Source: Smallanthus sonchifolius
Lineage: Eukaryota > Streptophyta > Magnoliopsida > Asterales > Asteraceae
Direction: 5' to 3'
DNA: 64,000 nt
Assembly (NCBI GenBank): GCA_023525975.1
Contig: CM042035.1
Location: forward strand, 27,557,001-27,621,000
Both the position numbers and the translations under genes were made by a program. Shown here piece after piece: positions 1 to 12,055 of this stretch (the first letter of the stretch is position 1; every line of letters begins with the position of its first letter). The notes under the pieces are model-generated. The model ran no database searches. It was not told where the DNA came from and saw nothing but the letters and a program-made list of their open reading frames with translations.

Positions 1-218
1 CGTAAAAATAATTGACTAGTATATGAAGACACACGCGTTCCACCCGACGTCTAAACATGCGTCACCCGCAATCGGGCGTTCCGCGACACATGACCCGCGC
101 GCCCGAGTCTTTAAGTACGTTGACCGTTTTTTGATAAAAACTCGTTACGCCCACGCCCGCTTACATAATAATAAACGGGTGACGTTGTATAGAGTAAAAA
201 AAATCATAACTTAAAAAA
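1..218. other. Partial spacer at left edge
   Basis: Spacer lying 3' of copy 1 in transcription sense; its left part is outside the window. Ends at the gene with an A6 run (T6 terminator on the minus strand) and the distal A8 run. An open frame at 23-214 here is a spacer frame, not a gene. Confidence 0.9.
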
Positions 219-337
219 GGGGTTGCAACACGAGGACTTCCCAAGGGTCACCCATCCTAGTAATACTCTCGCCCAAGCCCGCTTAACTACGGAGTTCTGA
301 TGGGATCCGGTGCTTTAGTGCTGGTATGATCGCAACC
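219..337 (-). rRNA. 5S rRNA: 5S rRNA copy 1
   Basis: Type A, with C49T and only four residues (CCCT order) in the 91-95 run; 119 nt. Spacing to copy 2 is 509 bp. Confidence 0.93.
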
Positions 338-728
338 GAAATAACTCCTTCATTCTATTACTTTTTCCCCTTCCACACCGGACTCATTTTTACTTGCATG
401 CTCCTCTTACGCGCGCGTTCCGCCTTACGTCAACACGCGCGTCACCCGCTGGCGAGCGTTTAGTTCTCATACATCCCTGTACAAAACATAGTCCCACGCT
501 CAATCGGGCATACAAATAAATGACTAGTATATGAAGACACACGTGTTCCATCCGATGTCTAAACGTGCGTCACCCATGATCGGGCGTTCCCCGACACGTT
601 ACCCGCGCGCCCGTGTCTTTACGTACGTTGACCGGTTTTTGACAAAAAAACTCATTACGCCAACGCCCGATTGCATCATAATCAACGGTTGACGTTGTAT
701 AGAGTAAAAAAAATAATAACTTAAAAAA

Positions 729-846
729 GGGGTGCAACACGAGGACTTCCCAGGGGTCACCCATCCTAGTACTACACTCGCCCAAGCACGCTTAACAGCG
801 GAGTTCTGATGGGATCCGGTGAATTAGTGCTGATATGGTCGCAACC
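729..846 (-). rRNA. 5S rRNA: 5S rRNA copy 2
   Basis: 118 nt. Diverged: T9C, C14T, A24T, G25T, A50T and A71T in the intermediate element; one A missing from the 3' GCAACC strand of helix I. Confidence 0.88.
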
Positions 847-1237
847 GAAATAACTACTTCATTCTATTACTTTATCCCCTTCCACACCGGACTCATTTTT
901 ACTTGCAAGCTCCTCTTGTGCGCGCGTTCCGCCTTACGTCAACACGCGCGTCACCCTCTTGCGAGCGTTTAGTTCTTATACTACCTTGTACAAAACATAG
1001 TCACACGTTCACACAGGGCGTAAAAATAATTGACTAGTATATGAAGACACACGTGTTCCACCCGACTTCTAAACATGCGTCACCCGTGATTGGGCGTTAC
1101 GCGACACATGATTCGCGCGCCCGAGTCTTTAAGTACGTTGACCATTTTTAGACAAAAAACTCGTTAGGCCCACACCCGCTTGCATAATAATCAACGGGTG
1201 ACGTTGTATTGAGTAAAAAAAATAATAACTTAAAAAA

Positions 1238-1354
1238 GGGTTGCAACACGAGGATTCCCAGGGGTCACCCATCCTAGTACTACTCTCGCCCAAGCACGCT
1301 TAACAGCGGAGTTCTGATGGGATCCGGTGAATTAGTGCTGATATGATCGCAACC
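1238..1354 (-). rRNA. 5S rRNA: 5S rRNA copy 3
   Basis: 117 nt. C14T, A24T, G25T, A50T; one base deleted near G102; three terminal C. First gene of the trimer repeat. Confidence 0.88.
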
Positions 1355-1745
1355 GAAATAACTCCTTCAATCTATTACTTTATCCCCTTCCACACCGGAC
1401 TCATTTTTACTTGCACGCTCCTCTTGCGCGCGCGTTCCGCGTTACGTCAACACGCGCGTCACCCTCTTGCGAGCGTTTAGATCTTATACTTCCTCGTACA
1501 AAACATAGTCCCACGCTCACCCGGGGCGTAAAAATAATTGACTAGTAAATGAAGACACACGCGTTCCACCGGACGTCTAAACATGCGTCTCCCGCGAACG
1601 GGCGTTCCCCGACACGCGACCCGCGCGCCCGAGTCATTACGTACGTTGACAGTTTTTTTGCCAAAAACTCGTTACGCCCACGCCCGCTTGCATAATAATC
1701 AACGGTTGACGTTGTATAGAGTAAAAAAAATCATAACTTAAAAAA

Positions 1746-1865
1746 GGAGTTGCAACACGAAGACTTCCCAGGGGGTCACCCATCCTAGTACTACTCTCGC
1801 CCAAGCACGCTTAACTGCGGAGTTCTGATTGGATCTTGTGCTTTAGTGCTAGTATGATCGCAACC
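1746..1865 (-). rRNA. 5S rRNA: 5S rRNA copy 4
   Basis: 120 nt, promoter boxes intact. Changes C15T, C29A, G30A, C36A and C105T; 3' end reads CTCC. Confidence 0.9.
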
Positions 1866-2255
1866 GAAATAACTCCTTCATTCTATTACTTTATCCCCTT
1901 CCACAACGGACTCATTTTTACTTGCATTCTCCTCTTGCGCGTGCGTTTCGCCTTACGTCAACACGCGCGTCACTCGCTGGCAAGCGTTTAGTTCTTATAC
2001 TTCCTTGTACAAAACATAGTCACACGCACACCCCGGGCGTAAAAATAATTGACTAGTATATGAAGACACACGCGTTCCACCCGACGTCTAAACATGCGTC
2101 AACCGCGATCGGGGGTTCCGCGACACATGACCCGCGCGCCCGAGGGTTTTAGTACGTTGAACGTTTTTTGACAAAAAACTCGTTAGGCCCACGCCCGCTT
2201 GCATAATAATCAACGGGTGACGTTGTATAGAGTAAAAAAATCATAACATAAAAAA

Positions 2256-2374
2256 GGGTTGCAACACAAGGACTTCCCAAGGGGTCACCCATCCTAGTAG
2301 TACTCTCGCCCAAGCACGCTTAACAGCGGAGTTCTGATGGGATCCGGTGCTTTAGTGCAGGTATGATCGCAACC
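2256..2374 (-). rRNA. 5S rRNA: 5S rRNA copy 5
   Basis: 119 nt. A16T, A50T, G75C, C107T. Confidence 0.9.
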
Positions 2375-2764
2375 GAAATAACTTCTTCATTCTATTACTT
2401 TATCCCCTTCCACACCGGACTCATTTTTACTTGCATGCTCCTCTTGCGCGCACGTTCCGCCTTACGTCAACACGCGCGTCACCCGCTGGCGAGTGTTTAG
2501 TTCTCATACTTCCTTGTACAAAACATAGTCCCACGCTCAAACGTGGCGTAAAAATAATTGACTAGTATAGGAAGACACACGCGTTCCACCCGACGTCTAA
2601 ACGTGCGTCACCCGTGATCGGGCTTTCCCCGACACGTTACCCGCGTGCCCGAGTCTTTACGTACGTTGACCGTTTTTTAACAAAAACTCGTTACGCCAAC
2701 GCCCGCTTGCATCATAATCATAGGGTGACGTTGTATAGAGTAAAAAAAATCATAACTTAAAAAA

Positions 2765-2884
2765 GGGGTTGCAACACGAGGACTTCCCAAGGGGTCACCC
2801 ATCCTAGTACTACTCTCGCCCAAGCACGCTTAACAGCGGAGTTCTGATGGGATCCGGTGAATTAGTGCTGATATGATCGCAACC
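2765..2884 (-). rRNA. 5S rRNA: 5S rRNA copy 6
   Basis: 120 nt. C14T, A24T, G25T, A50T; trimer partner of copy 3 without its deletion. Confidence 0.92.
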
Positions 2885-3127
2885 GAAATAAATCCTTCAT
2901 TCTATTACTTTATCCTCTTCCACACCGGACTCATTTTTACTTGCAAGCTCCTCTTGCGCGCGCGTTCCGCCTTATGTCAACACGCGCGTCACCCTCTTGC
3001 GAGCGTTTAGTTCTTATACTTCCTCGTACAAAACATAGTCCCACGCTCACCCGGGGCGTAAAAATAATTGACTAGTATATGAAGACACACGCGTTCCACC
3101 GGACGTCTAAACATGCGTCACCCGCGA

Positions 3128-3162
3128 TCGGGCGTTCCCCGACACGCGACCCGCGCGCCCGA
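3128..3162. repeat. Short inverted repeat in spacer (example)
   Basis: tcgggcg (3128-3134) and cgcccga (3156-3162) are exact reverse complements with a 21 base loop. The same pair is present in most spacers; its function is unknown. Confidence 0.5.
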
Positions 3163-3274
3163 GTCATTACGTACGTTGACAGTTTTTTGACAAAAACTCG
3201 TTACGCCCACGCCCGCTTGCATAATAATCCACGGTTGACGTTGTATAGAGTAAAAAAAATCATAACTTAAAAAA

Positions 3275-3393
3275 GGGGTTGCAACACGAAGACTTCCCAG
3301 GGGTCACCCATCCTAGTACTACTCTCGCCCAAGCACGCTTAACTGCGGAGTTCTAATTGGATCTAGTGCTTTAGTGCTGGTATGATCGCAACC
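3275..3393 (-). rRNA. 5S rRNA: 5S rRNA copy 7
   Basis: 119 nt, 4C. Box A and C intact; altered 29-40 region (ctaattggatctag on plus strand). Partner of copy 4. Confidence 0.92.
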
Positions 3394-3783
3394 GAAATAA
3401 CTCCTTCATTCTATTACATTATCCCCTTCCACAACGGACTCATTTTTACTTGCATTCTCCTCTTGCGCGTGCGTTCCGCCTTACGTCAACACGCTCGTCA
3501 CTCGCTGGCAAGCGTTTAGTTCTTATACTTCCTTATACAAAACATAGTCACACGCACACCCCGGGCGTAAAACTAATTGACAAGTATATGAAGACACATG
3601 CGTTCCACCCGACTTCTAAACATGCGTCAACCGCGATCGGGCGTTCCGCGACACATGACCCGCGCGCCCGAATCTTTAAGTACGTTGACCGTTTTTTGAC
3701 AAAAAACTCGTTAGGCCCACGCCCGCTTGCATAATAATCAACGGGTGACGTTGTATAGAGTAAAAAAATCATAACATAAAAAA

Positions 3784-3902
3784 GGGTTGCAACACAAGGA
3801 CTTCCCAGGGGGTCACCCATCCTAGTACTACTCTCGCCCAAGCACACTTAACAGCGGAGTTCTGATGGGATCCGGTGCTTTAGTGCAGGTATGATCGCAA
3901 CC
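3784..3902 (-). rRNA. 5S rRNA: 5S rRNA copy 8
   Basis: A16T, A50T and C57T in box A; partner of copy 5. Confidence 0.91.
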
Positions 3903-4292
3903 GAAATAACTTCTTCATTCTATTACTTTATCCCCTTCCACACCGGACTCATTTTTACTTGCATGCTCCTCTTGCGCGCACGTTCCGCCTTACGTCAACA
4001 CGCGCGTCACCCGCTGGCGAGTGTTTAGTTCTCATACTTCCTTGTACAAAACATAGTCCTACGCTCAAACGTGGCGTAAAAATAATTGACTAGTATAGGA
4101 AGACACACGCGTTCCACCCGACGTCTAAACGTGCTTCACCCGTGATCGGGCTTTCCCCGACACGTTACCCGCGTGCCCGAGTCTTTACGTACGTTGACCG
4201 TTTTTTGACAAAAACTCGTTACGCCAACGCCCGCTTGCATCATAATCATAGGGTGACGTTGTATAGAGTAAAAAAAATCATAACTGAAAAAA

Positions 4293-4411
4293 GGGGTTGC
4301 AACATGAGGCCTTCCCAGGGGTCACCCATCCTAGTACTACTCTCGCCCAAGCACGCTTAACTGCGGAGTTCTGATGGTATCCGGTGCTTTAGTGTTGGTA
4401 TGATCGCAACC
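4293..4411 (-). rRNA. 5S rRNA: 5S rRNA copy 9
   Basis: 119 nt, 4C, boxes intact. C34A, and three changes in the 3' stem (aacatgaggcctt on plus strand). Confidence 0.91.
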
Positions 4412-4802
4412 GAAATAACTCCTTCATTCTATTACTTTATCCCCATCCACAACGGACTCATTTTTACTTGCATTCTCCTCTTGCGCGCGCGTTCCGCCTT
4501 ACGTCAACACGCGCGTCACTCGCTAGCGAGCGTTTAGTTCTTATACTACCTTGTACAAAACATAGTCACACGCTCACCCGGGGCGTAAAAATAATTGACT
4601 AGCATATGAAGACACACGCGTTCCACCCGACGTCTAAACATGCGTCACCCGCGATCGGGCGTTCCGCGACACATGACCCGCGCGCCCGAGTCTTTAAGTA
4701 CGTTGACCGTTTTTTGACAAAAAAACTCGTTACGCTCACGCCCGCTTGCATTATAATCAACGGGTGACGTTGTATAGAGTAAAAAAATCATAACTTAAAA
4801 TA

Positions 4803-4922
4803 GGGGTTGCATCACGAAGACTTCCCAGGGGGTCACCCATCCTAGTAATACTCTCGCCCAAGCCCGCTTAACTGCGGAGTTCTGATGGGATCCGGTGCTT
4901 TAGTGCTGGTATGATCGCAACC
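4803..4922 (-). rRNA. 5S rRNA: 5S rRNA copy 10
   Basis: Type A, 120 nt. Proximal terminator interrupted (CCCCTATTTT in RNA sense). Confidence 0.93.
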
Positions 4923-5313
4923 GAAATAACTCCTTCATTCTATTACTTTATCCCCTTCCACACCGGACTCATTTTCACATGCACGCTCCTCTTGCGCGCG
5001 CGTTCCGCCTTACGTCAACACGCGCGTCACCTACTGGCGAGCGTTTAGTTCTTATACTTCCTTGTACAAAACATAGTCACACGCTCACCCGGGGCGTAAA
5101 AATAATTGACTAGTATATGAAGACACACGCGTTCCACCCGACGTCTAAACATGCGTCACCGACGATCGGGCGTTCCGCGACACATGACCCGCGCGCCCGA
5201 GTCTTTAAGTACGTTGATCGTTTTTTGACAAAAACTCGTTACGCCCACGCCCGATTACATAATAATCAACGGGTGACGTTGTATAGAGTAAAAAAAATTC
5301 ATAACATAAAAAA

Positions 5314-5432
5314 GGGGTTGCAACACAAAGACTTCCCAGGGGGTCACCAATCCTAGTAATACTCTCGCCCAAGCCGCTTAAATGCGGAGTTCTGATGGGA
5401 TCCGGTGCTTTAGTGCTGGTATGATCGCAACC
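5314..5432 (-). rRNA. 5S rRNA: 5S rRNA copy 11, box A deletion
   Basis: Type A relative in which box A has lost a base (GCGGCTTGGG), plus G85T in box C. Both internal promoter boxes are altered, so activity is doubtful. Confidence 0.88.
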
Positions 5433-5822
5433 GAAATAACTCCTTCATTCTATTACTTTATCCCCTTCCACACCGGACTCATTTTTACTTGCATGCTCCT
5501 CTTGCGCGCGCGTTCCGCCTTACGTCAACACGCGCTTCACCCGCTGGCGAGCGTTTAGTTCTTATACTTTCTTGTACAAAACATAGTCCCACGCTCACCC
5601 GGGGCGTAAAAATAATTGACTAGTATATGAAGACACACGCGTTCCACCCGATGTCTAAACGTGCGTCACCCGCAATCGGGCGTTCCCCGACACGTGACCC
5701 GCGCGCCCGAGTCTTTACGTACGCTGACCGTTTTTTGACAAAAACTCGTTACGCCAACGCCCGCTTGCATCATAATCAACGGGTTACGTTGTATAGAGTA
5801 AAAAAAATCATAACTTAAAAAA

Positions 5823-5941
5823 GGGGTTGCAACACGAGGACTTCCCAGGGGTCAACCATCCTAGTACTACTCTCGCCCAAGCACGCTTAACAGCGGAGTT
5901 CTGATGGGATCCGGTGATTTAGTGCTGGTATGATCGCAACC
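5823..5941 (-). rRNA. 5S rRNA: 5S rRNA copy 12
   Basis: Type C (G87T), with G25T and A50T; 119 nt. Confidence 0.92.
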
Positions 5942-6333
5942 GAATTAACTCCTTCATTCTATTACTTTATCCCCTTCCACACCCGACTCATTTTTCCTTG
6001 CATGCTCGTCTTGCGTGCGCGTTCCGCCTCACGTCAACATGCGCGTCACCCGCTAGGGAGCGTTTAGTTCTTATACTTCCATGTACAAAACATAGTCCCA
6101 CGCTCACCCGGGGCGTAAAAATAATTGACTAGTATATGAAGACACACGCGTTCCACCGGACGTCTAAACGTGCGTCACCCGCGATCGGGCGTTCCGCGAC
6201 ACATGACCCGCATGCCCGAATCTTTAAGTACGTTGACCGTTTTTTGACAAAAAACTCGTTACGCTCACTCCCGCTTGCATAATAATCAACGGGTGACGTT
6301 GTATAGAGTAAAAAGAATCATAACTTAAAAAAT

Positions 6334-6451
6334 GGTTGCAACACGAGGACTTCCCAGGGGTCAATCCATCCTAGTACTACTCTCGCCTAAGCACGCTTTA
6401 CAGCGGAGTTCTGATGGGATCCGTTGAATTAGTGCTGATATGATTGCAACC
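6334..6451 (-). rRNA. 5S rRNA: 5S rRNA copy 13
   Basis: 118 nt. Box C altered by an inserted base (tcaatcc), box A region altered (gctttacagcgg), helix I C6A; only two terminal C before an interrupted T-run. Confidence 0.88.
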
Positions 6452-6841
6452 GAAATAACTCCTTCATTCTATTACTTTATCCCCTTCCACACCGGACTCA
6501 TTTTTTCTTGCAAGCCCTTCTTGCGCGCGCGTTCCGCCTTACGTCAACACGCGCGTCACCCGCTGGCGAGCGTTCAGTTCTTATACTTCTTTGTACAAAA
6601 CATAGTCCCACGCTCACCCGGGGCATAAAAATAATTAACTAGTATATGAAGACACACGCGTTCCACCGGACGTCTAAATGTGCGTCACCCGCGATCGGGA
6701 ATTCCCCGACACGCGACCCGCGCGCCCAAGTCATTACGTACGTTGACAGTTTTTAAAAAAAAACTCGTTACGCCCACGCCCGCTTGCATAATAATCAACA
6801 GTTGACGTTGTATAGAGTAAAAAAAATTATAACTTAAAAAA

Positions 6842-6960
6842 GGGGTTGCAACACGAGGACTTCCCAGTGGTCAACCATCCTAGTACTACTCTCGCCCAAG
6901 TACGCTTAACAGCGGAGTTCTGATGGGATCCGGTGCTTTAGTGCTGGTATGATCGCAACC
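6842..6960 (-). rRNA. 5S rRNA: 5S rRNA copy 14
   Basis: Type C (G87T) plus G60A in box A and A50T. Confidence 0.91.
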
Positions 6961-7350
6961 GAAATAACTCGTTCATTCTATTACTTTATCCCCTTCCACA
7001 CCGGACTCATTTTTACTTGCACGCTCCTCTTGCGCGCGCGTTCCGCCTTACGTCAACACGCGCGTCACCCGCTGGAGAGCGTTTAGTTCTTATACCTTCT
7101 TGTACAAAACATAGTCCCACGCTCACCCGGGGCGTAAAAATAATTGACTAGTATATGAAGACACACGCGTTCCACCCGATGTCTAAATATTCGTCACCCG
7201 CAATCGGGCGTTCCCCGACACGTGACCCGCGTGACCGAGTCTTTACGTACGTTGACCGTTTTTTGACAAAAACTCGTTACGCCAACACCCGCTTGCATCA
7301 TAATCAACGGGTGACGTTGTATAGAGTAAAAAAAATCATAACTTAAAAAA

Positions 7351-7469
7351 GGGGTTGCAACACGAGGAATTCCCAGGGGTCAACCATCCTAGTACTACTC
7401 TCGCCCAAGCACGCTTAACAGCGGAGTTCTGATGGGATCCGGTGATTTAGTGCTGGTATGATCGCAACC
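7351..7469 (-). rRNA. 5S rRNA: 5S rRNA copy 15
   Basis: Type C (G87T), G25T, A50T; gaggaattccc near the 3' end. Confidence 0.91.
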
Positions 7470-7859
7470 GAATTAACTCCTTCATTCTATTACTTTATCC
7501 CCTTCCACACCCGACTCATTTTTACTTGCATGCTCGTCTTGCGTGCGCGTTCGGCCTTACGTCAACATGCGCGTCACCCGCTAGGGAGCGTTTAGTTCTT
7601 ATACTTTCATGTACAAAACATAGTCCCACGCTCACCCGGGGCGTAAAAATAATTGACTAGTATATGAAGACACACGCGTTCCACCGGACGTCTAAACGTG
7701 CGTCACCCGCGATCGGGCGTTCCCCGACACGCGACCCGCGCCCCCGAGTCATTACGTACGTTGACATTTTTTTGAAAAAAACTCGTTACGCCCACGCCCG
7801 CTTGCATAATAATCAACGGTTGATGTTGTATAGAGTAAAAAAAATCATAACTTAAAAAA

Positions 7860-7979
7860 GGGGTTGCAACACGAGGACTTCCCAGGGGGTTACCCATCCT
7901 AGTACTACTCTCGCCCAAGCATGCTTAACTGCGGAGTTCTGATGGGATCCGGTGCTTTAGTGCTGGTATGATCGCAACC
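7860..7979 (-). rRNA. 5S rRNA: 5S rRNA copy 16
   Basis: Type B (G58A in box A, G89A in box C), first occurrence; A50 retained; 120 nt. Confidence 0.93.
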
Positions 7980-8370
7980 GAAATAACTGCTTCATTCTAT
8001 TACTTTATCCCCTTCCACAATGGACTCATTTTTACTTGAATTCTCGTCTTGCGCGCGCGTTCCGCCTTACGTCAACACGCGCGTCACTCGCTAGCGAGCG
8101 TTTAGTTCTTATACTTCCTTGTACAAAACATAGTCACACGCTCACCCGGGGCGTAAAAATAATTGACTAGTATATGAAGACAAACGCGTTCCACCCGACG
8201 TCTAAACCTGCGTCACCTGCGATCGGATGTTCCGAGACACATGACCCGCGCGCCTGAGTCTTTAAGTACGTTGACCGTTTTTTGACAAAAACTCGTTACG
8301 CCCACGCCCGCTTGCATAATAATCAACGGGTGACGTTGTATAGAGTAAAAAAAAATCATAACCTAAAAAA

Positions 8371-8490
8371 GGGGTTGCAACACGAGGACTTCCCAGGGGT
8401 TCACCCATCCTAGTAATACTCTCGCCCAAGCCCGCTTAACTACGGAGTTCTGATGGGATCCGGTGCTTTAGTGCTGGTATGATCGCAACC
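8371..8490 (-). rRNA. 5S rRNA: 5S rRNA copy 17
   Basis: Type A with C49T; 120 nt. Confidence 0.93.
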
Positions 8491-8880
8491 GAAATAACTC
8501 CTTCATTCTATTACTTTATCCCCTTCCACACCGGACTCATTTTTACTTGCACGCTCCTCTTGCGCGCGCGTTCCTCCTTACGTCAACACGCGCTTCACCC
8601 GCTGGCGAGCGTTTAGTTCTTATACTTTCTTGTACAAAACATAGTCCCACGCTCACCCGGGGCGTAAAAATAATTGACTAGTATATGAAGACACACGCGT
8701 TCCACCCGATGTCTAAACGTGCGTCACCCGCAATCGGGCGTTCCCCGACACGTGACCCGCGCGCCCGAGTCTTTACGTACGCTGACCGTTTTTTGACAAA
8801 AACTCGTTACGCCAACGCCCGCTTGCTTCATAATCAACGGGTGACGTTGTATAGAGTAAAAAAAATCATAACTTAAAAAA

Positions 8881-8999
8881 GGGGTTGCAACACGAGGACT
8901 TCCCAGGGGTCAACCATCCTAGTACTACTCTCCCCCAAGCACGCTTAACAGCGGAGTTCTGATGGGATCCGGTGATTTAGTGCTGGTATGATCGCAACC
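8881..8999 (-). rRNA. 5S rRNA: 5S rRNA copy 18
   Basis: Type C (G87T), C67G in the intermediate element. Duplicate of copy 12. Confidence 0.92.
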
Positions 9000-9390
9000 G
9001 AATTAACTCCTTCATTCTATTACTTTATCCCCTTCCACACCCGACTCATTTTTCCTTGCATGCTCGTCTTGCGTGCGCGTTCCGCCTCACGTCAACATGC
9101 GCGTCACCCGCTAGGGAGCGTTTAGTTCTTATACTTCCATGTACAAAACATAGTCCCACGCTCACCCGGGGCGTAAAAATAATTGACTAGTATATGAAGA
9201 CACACGCGTTCCACCGGACGTCTAAACGTGCGTCACCCGCGATCGGGCGTTCCGCGACACATGACCCGCATGCCCGAGTCTTTAAGTACGTTGACCGTTT
9301 TTTGACAAAAAACTCGTTACGCTCACGCCCGCTTGCATAATAATCAACGGGTGACGTTGTATAGAGTAAAAAGAATCATAACTTAAAAAA

Positions 9391-9509
9391 GGGTTGCAAC
9401 ACGAGGACTTCCCAGGGGTCAATCCATCCTAGTACTACTCTCGCCTAAGCACGCTTTACAGCGGAGTTCTGATGGGATCCGTTGAATTAGTGCTGATATG
9501 ATTGCAACC
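9391..9509 (-). rRNA. 5S rRNA: 5S rRNA copy 19
   Basis: Same set of changes as copy 13 (tcaatcc, gctttacagcgg, tgattgc), with one more terminal C. Confidence 0.9.
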
Positions 9510-9899
9510 GAAATAACTCCTTCATTCTATTACTTTATCCCCTTCCACACCGGACTCATTTTTTCTTGCAAGCCCTTCTTGCGCGCGCGTTCCGCCTTAC
9601 GTCAACACGCGCGTCACCCGCTGGCGAGCGTTCAGTTCTTATACTTCCTTGTACAAAACATAGTCCCACGCTCACCCGGGGCGTAAAAATAATTGACTAG
9701 TATATGAAGACACACGCGTTCCACCGGACGTCTAAATGTGCGTCACCCGCGATCGGGAATTCCCCGACACGCGACCCGCGCGCCCAAGTAATTACGTACG
9801 TTGACAGTTTTTAAAAAAAAACTCGTTACGCCCACGCCCGCTTGCATAATAATCAACAGTTGACGTTGTATAGAGTAAAAAAAATCATAACTTAAAAAA

Positions 9900-10018
9900 G
9901 GGTTGCAACACGAGGACTTCCCAGGGGTTCACCCATCCTAGTACTACTCTCGACCAAGCACGCTTAACTACGGAGTTCTGATGGGATCCGGTGCTTTAGT
10001 GCTAGTATGATCGCAACC
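9900..10018 (-). rRNA. 5S rRNA: 5S rRNA copy 20
   Basis: G66T and C49T; -1 base is T instead of C, which may weaken initiation. Confidence 0.91.
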
Positions 10019-10407
10019 AAAATAAATTCTTCATTCTATTACTTTATCCCCTTCCACAACGGACTCATTTTTACTTGCATTCTAGTCTTGCGCGCCTGTT
10101 CCGCATTACGTCAACACGCGCGTCACTCGCTGACGAGCGTTTAGTTCTTATACTTCCTTGTACAAAACATAGTCACACGCTCACCCGGGGGTAAAAATAA
10201 TTGACTAGTATATGAAGACACACGCGTTCCACCCGACGTCTGAACATGCGTCACCCGCGATCGGGCGTTTCGCAACACATGACCCGCGCGCCCGAGTCTT
10301 TTAGTACGTTGACCGTTTTTTGACAAAAACTCGTTACTCCCACGCCCGATTACATAATAATCAACGGGTGACGTTGTATTGAGTAAAAAAAATCATAACT
10401 TAAAAAA

Positions 10408-10527
10408 GGGGTTGCAACACGAGGACTTCGCAGGGGGTCACCCATCCTAGTAATACTCTCGCCCAAGCCCGCTTACTTGCGGAGTTATGATGGGATCCGG
10501 TGCTTTAGTGCTGGTATGATCGCAACC
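10408..10527 (-). rRNA. 5S rRNA: 5S rRNA copy 21
   Basis: Type A, further altered at the start of box A (gcttacttgcgg) and at C39-G41 (ttatga). Confidence 0.91.
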
Positions 10528-10917
10528 GAAATAACTCCTTCATTCTATTACTTTATCCCCTTCCACACCGGACTCATTTTTACTTGCACGCTCCTCTTGC
10601 GCGCGCGTTCCGCCTTACGTCAACACGCGCGTCACCCGCTGGAGAGCGTTTAGTTCTTATACCTTCTTGTACAAAACATAGTCCCACGCTCACCCGGGGC
10701 GTAAAAATAATTGACTAGTATATGAAGACACACGGGTTCCACCCAATGTCTAAACGTGCGTCACCCGCAATCGGGCGTTCCCCGACACGTGACCCGCACG
10801 CCCGAGTCTTTACGTACGTTGACCGTTTTTTGACAAAAACTCGTTACGCCAACGCCCGCTTGCATCATAATCAACGGGTGACGTTGTATAGAGTAAAAAA
10901 AATTATAACTTAAAAAA

Positions 10918-11036
10918 GGGGTTGCAACACGAGGACTTCCCAGGGGTCAACCATCCTAGTACTACTCTCGCCCAAGCACGCTTAACAGCGGGGTTCTGAT
11001 GGGATCCGGTGATTTAGTACTGGTATGATCGCAACC
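10918..11036 (-). rRNA. 5S rRNA: 5S rRNA copy 22
   Basis: Type C (G87T), G25T, A50T, with gcggggttc at 42-49. Confidence 0.92.
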
Positions 11037-11427
11037 GAATTAACTCCTTCATTCTATTACTTTATCCCCTTCCACACCCGACTCATTTTTACTTGCATGA
11101 TCGTCTTGCGTGCGCGTTCCGCCTTACGTCAACATGCGCGTCACCCGCTAGGGAGCGTTTAGTTCTTATACTTCCATGTACAAAACATAGTCCCACGTTC
11201 ACCCGGGGCGTAAAAATAATTGACTAGCATATGAAGACACACGCGTTCCACCGGACGTCTAAACGTGCGTCACCCGCAATCGGGCGTTCCCCGACACGCG
11301 ACTCGCGCGCCCGAGTCATCACGTACGTTGACAGTTTTTTGACAAAAACTCGGTACGCCCACGCCCGCTTGAATAATAATCAACGGTTGACGTTGTATAG
11401 AGTAAAAAAAAATCATAACTTAAAAAA

Positions 11428-11546
11428 GGGTTGCAACACGAGGACTTCCCAAGGGGTTACCCATCCTAGTACTACTCTCGCCCAAGCATGCTTAACAGCG
11501 GAGTTCTGATGGGATCCGGTGCTTTAGTGCTGGTATGATCGCAACC
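11428..11546 (-). rRNA. 5S rRNA: 5S rRNA copy 23
   Basis: Type B with A50T; three terminal C. Confidence 0.92.
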
Positions 11547-11936
11547 GAAATAACTCCTTCATTCTATTACATTATCCCCTTCCACAACGTACTCATTTTT
11601 ACTTGCATGCTCCTCTTGCGCGCGCGTTCCGCCTTACGTCAACACGCGCGTCACCCGCTGGCGAGCGTTTAGTTCTCATACTTCCTTGTACAAAACATAG
11701 TCCCACGCTCAAACAGGGCATAAAAATAATTGACTAGTATATGAAGACACACGTGTTACATCCGATGTCTAAACGTGCGTCACCCGTGATCGGGCGTTCC
11801 CCGACACGTTACCCGCGCGCCCGTGCCTTTACTTACGTTGACCGTTTTTTGACAAAAACTCGTTACGCCAACGCCCGCTTGCATCATAATCAACGGGTGA
11901 CATTGTACAGAGTAAAAAAAATCATAACTTAAAAAA

Positions 11937-12055
11937 GGGGTTGCAACACGAGGACTTCCCAGGGGTCAGCCATCCTAGTACTACTCTCGCCCAAGCACGC
12001 TTAACAGCGGAGTTCTGATGGGATCCGGTGATTTAGTGATGGTATGATCGCAACC
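11937..12055 (-). rRNA. 5S rRNA: 5S rRNA copy 24
   Basis: Type C (G87C), G25T, A50T. Confidence 0.92.

Larger units (their letters stand above)
1238..4292. repeat. Trimeric higher-order repeat, two copies (~1.53 kb)
   Basis: Copies 1238-2764 and 2765-4292. Shared diagnostic features recur at an offset of 1527-1530: AATT at RNA 22-25 with C14T in copies 3 and 6, an altered GGATC segment in copies 4 and 7, A16T in copies 5 and 8, and the spacer strings caaccgcgatc, aaacgtggcg and atcatagggtg. Confidence 0.8.
5433..6841. repeat. Dispersed multi-unit duplication, left copy
   Basis: Matches 8491-9899 at an offset of 3058 bp. Shared rare features include the spacer gcgcttcaccc, the tcaatcc box C variant, ccgttgaatt, tgattgc and the spacer string gggaattcccc. 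Confidence 0.8.
8491..9899. repeat. Dispersed multi-unit duplication, right copy
   Basis: Near-identical partner of 5433-6841. The two lie six unit lengths apart with different units between, so this is a displaced block duplication rather than a simple adjacent one. Confidence 0.8.

Noticed and set aside
570..785. Repeated minus-strand open frames of about 71 codons (MGESSTRMGDPLGSPRVATPF...)
   Set aside because: The first third is the 3' part of the 5S gene read as protein, followed by terminator and spacer; non-coding.
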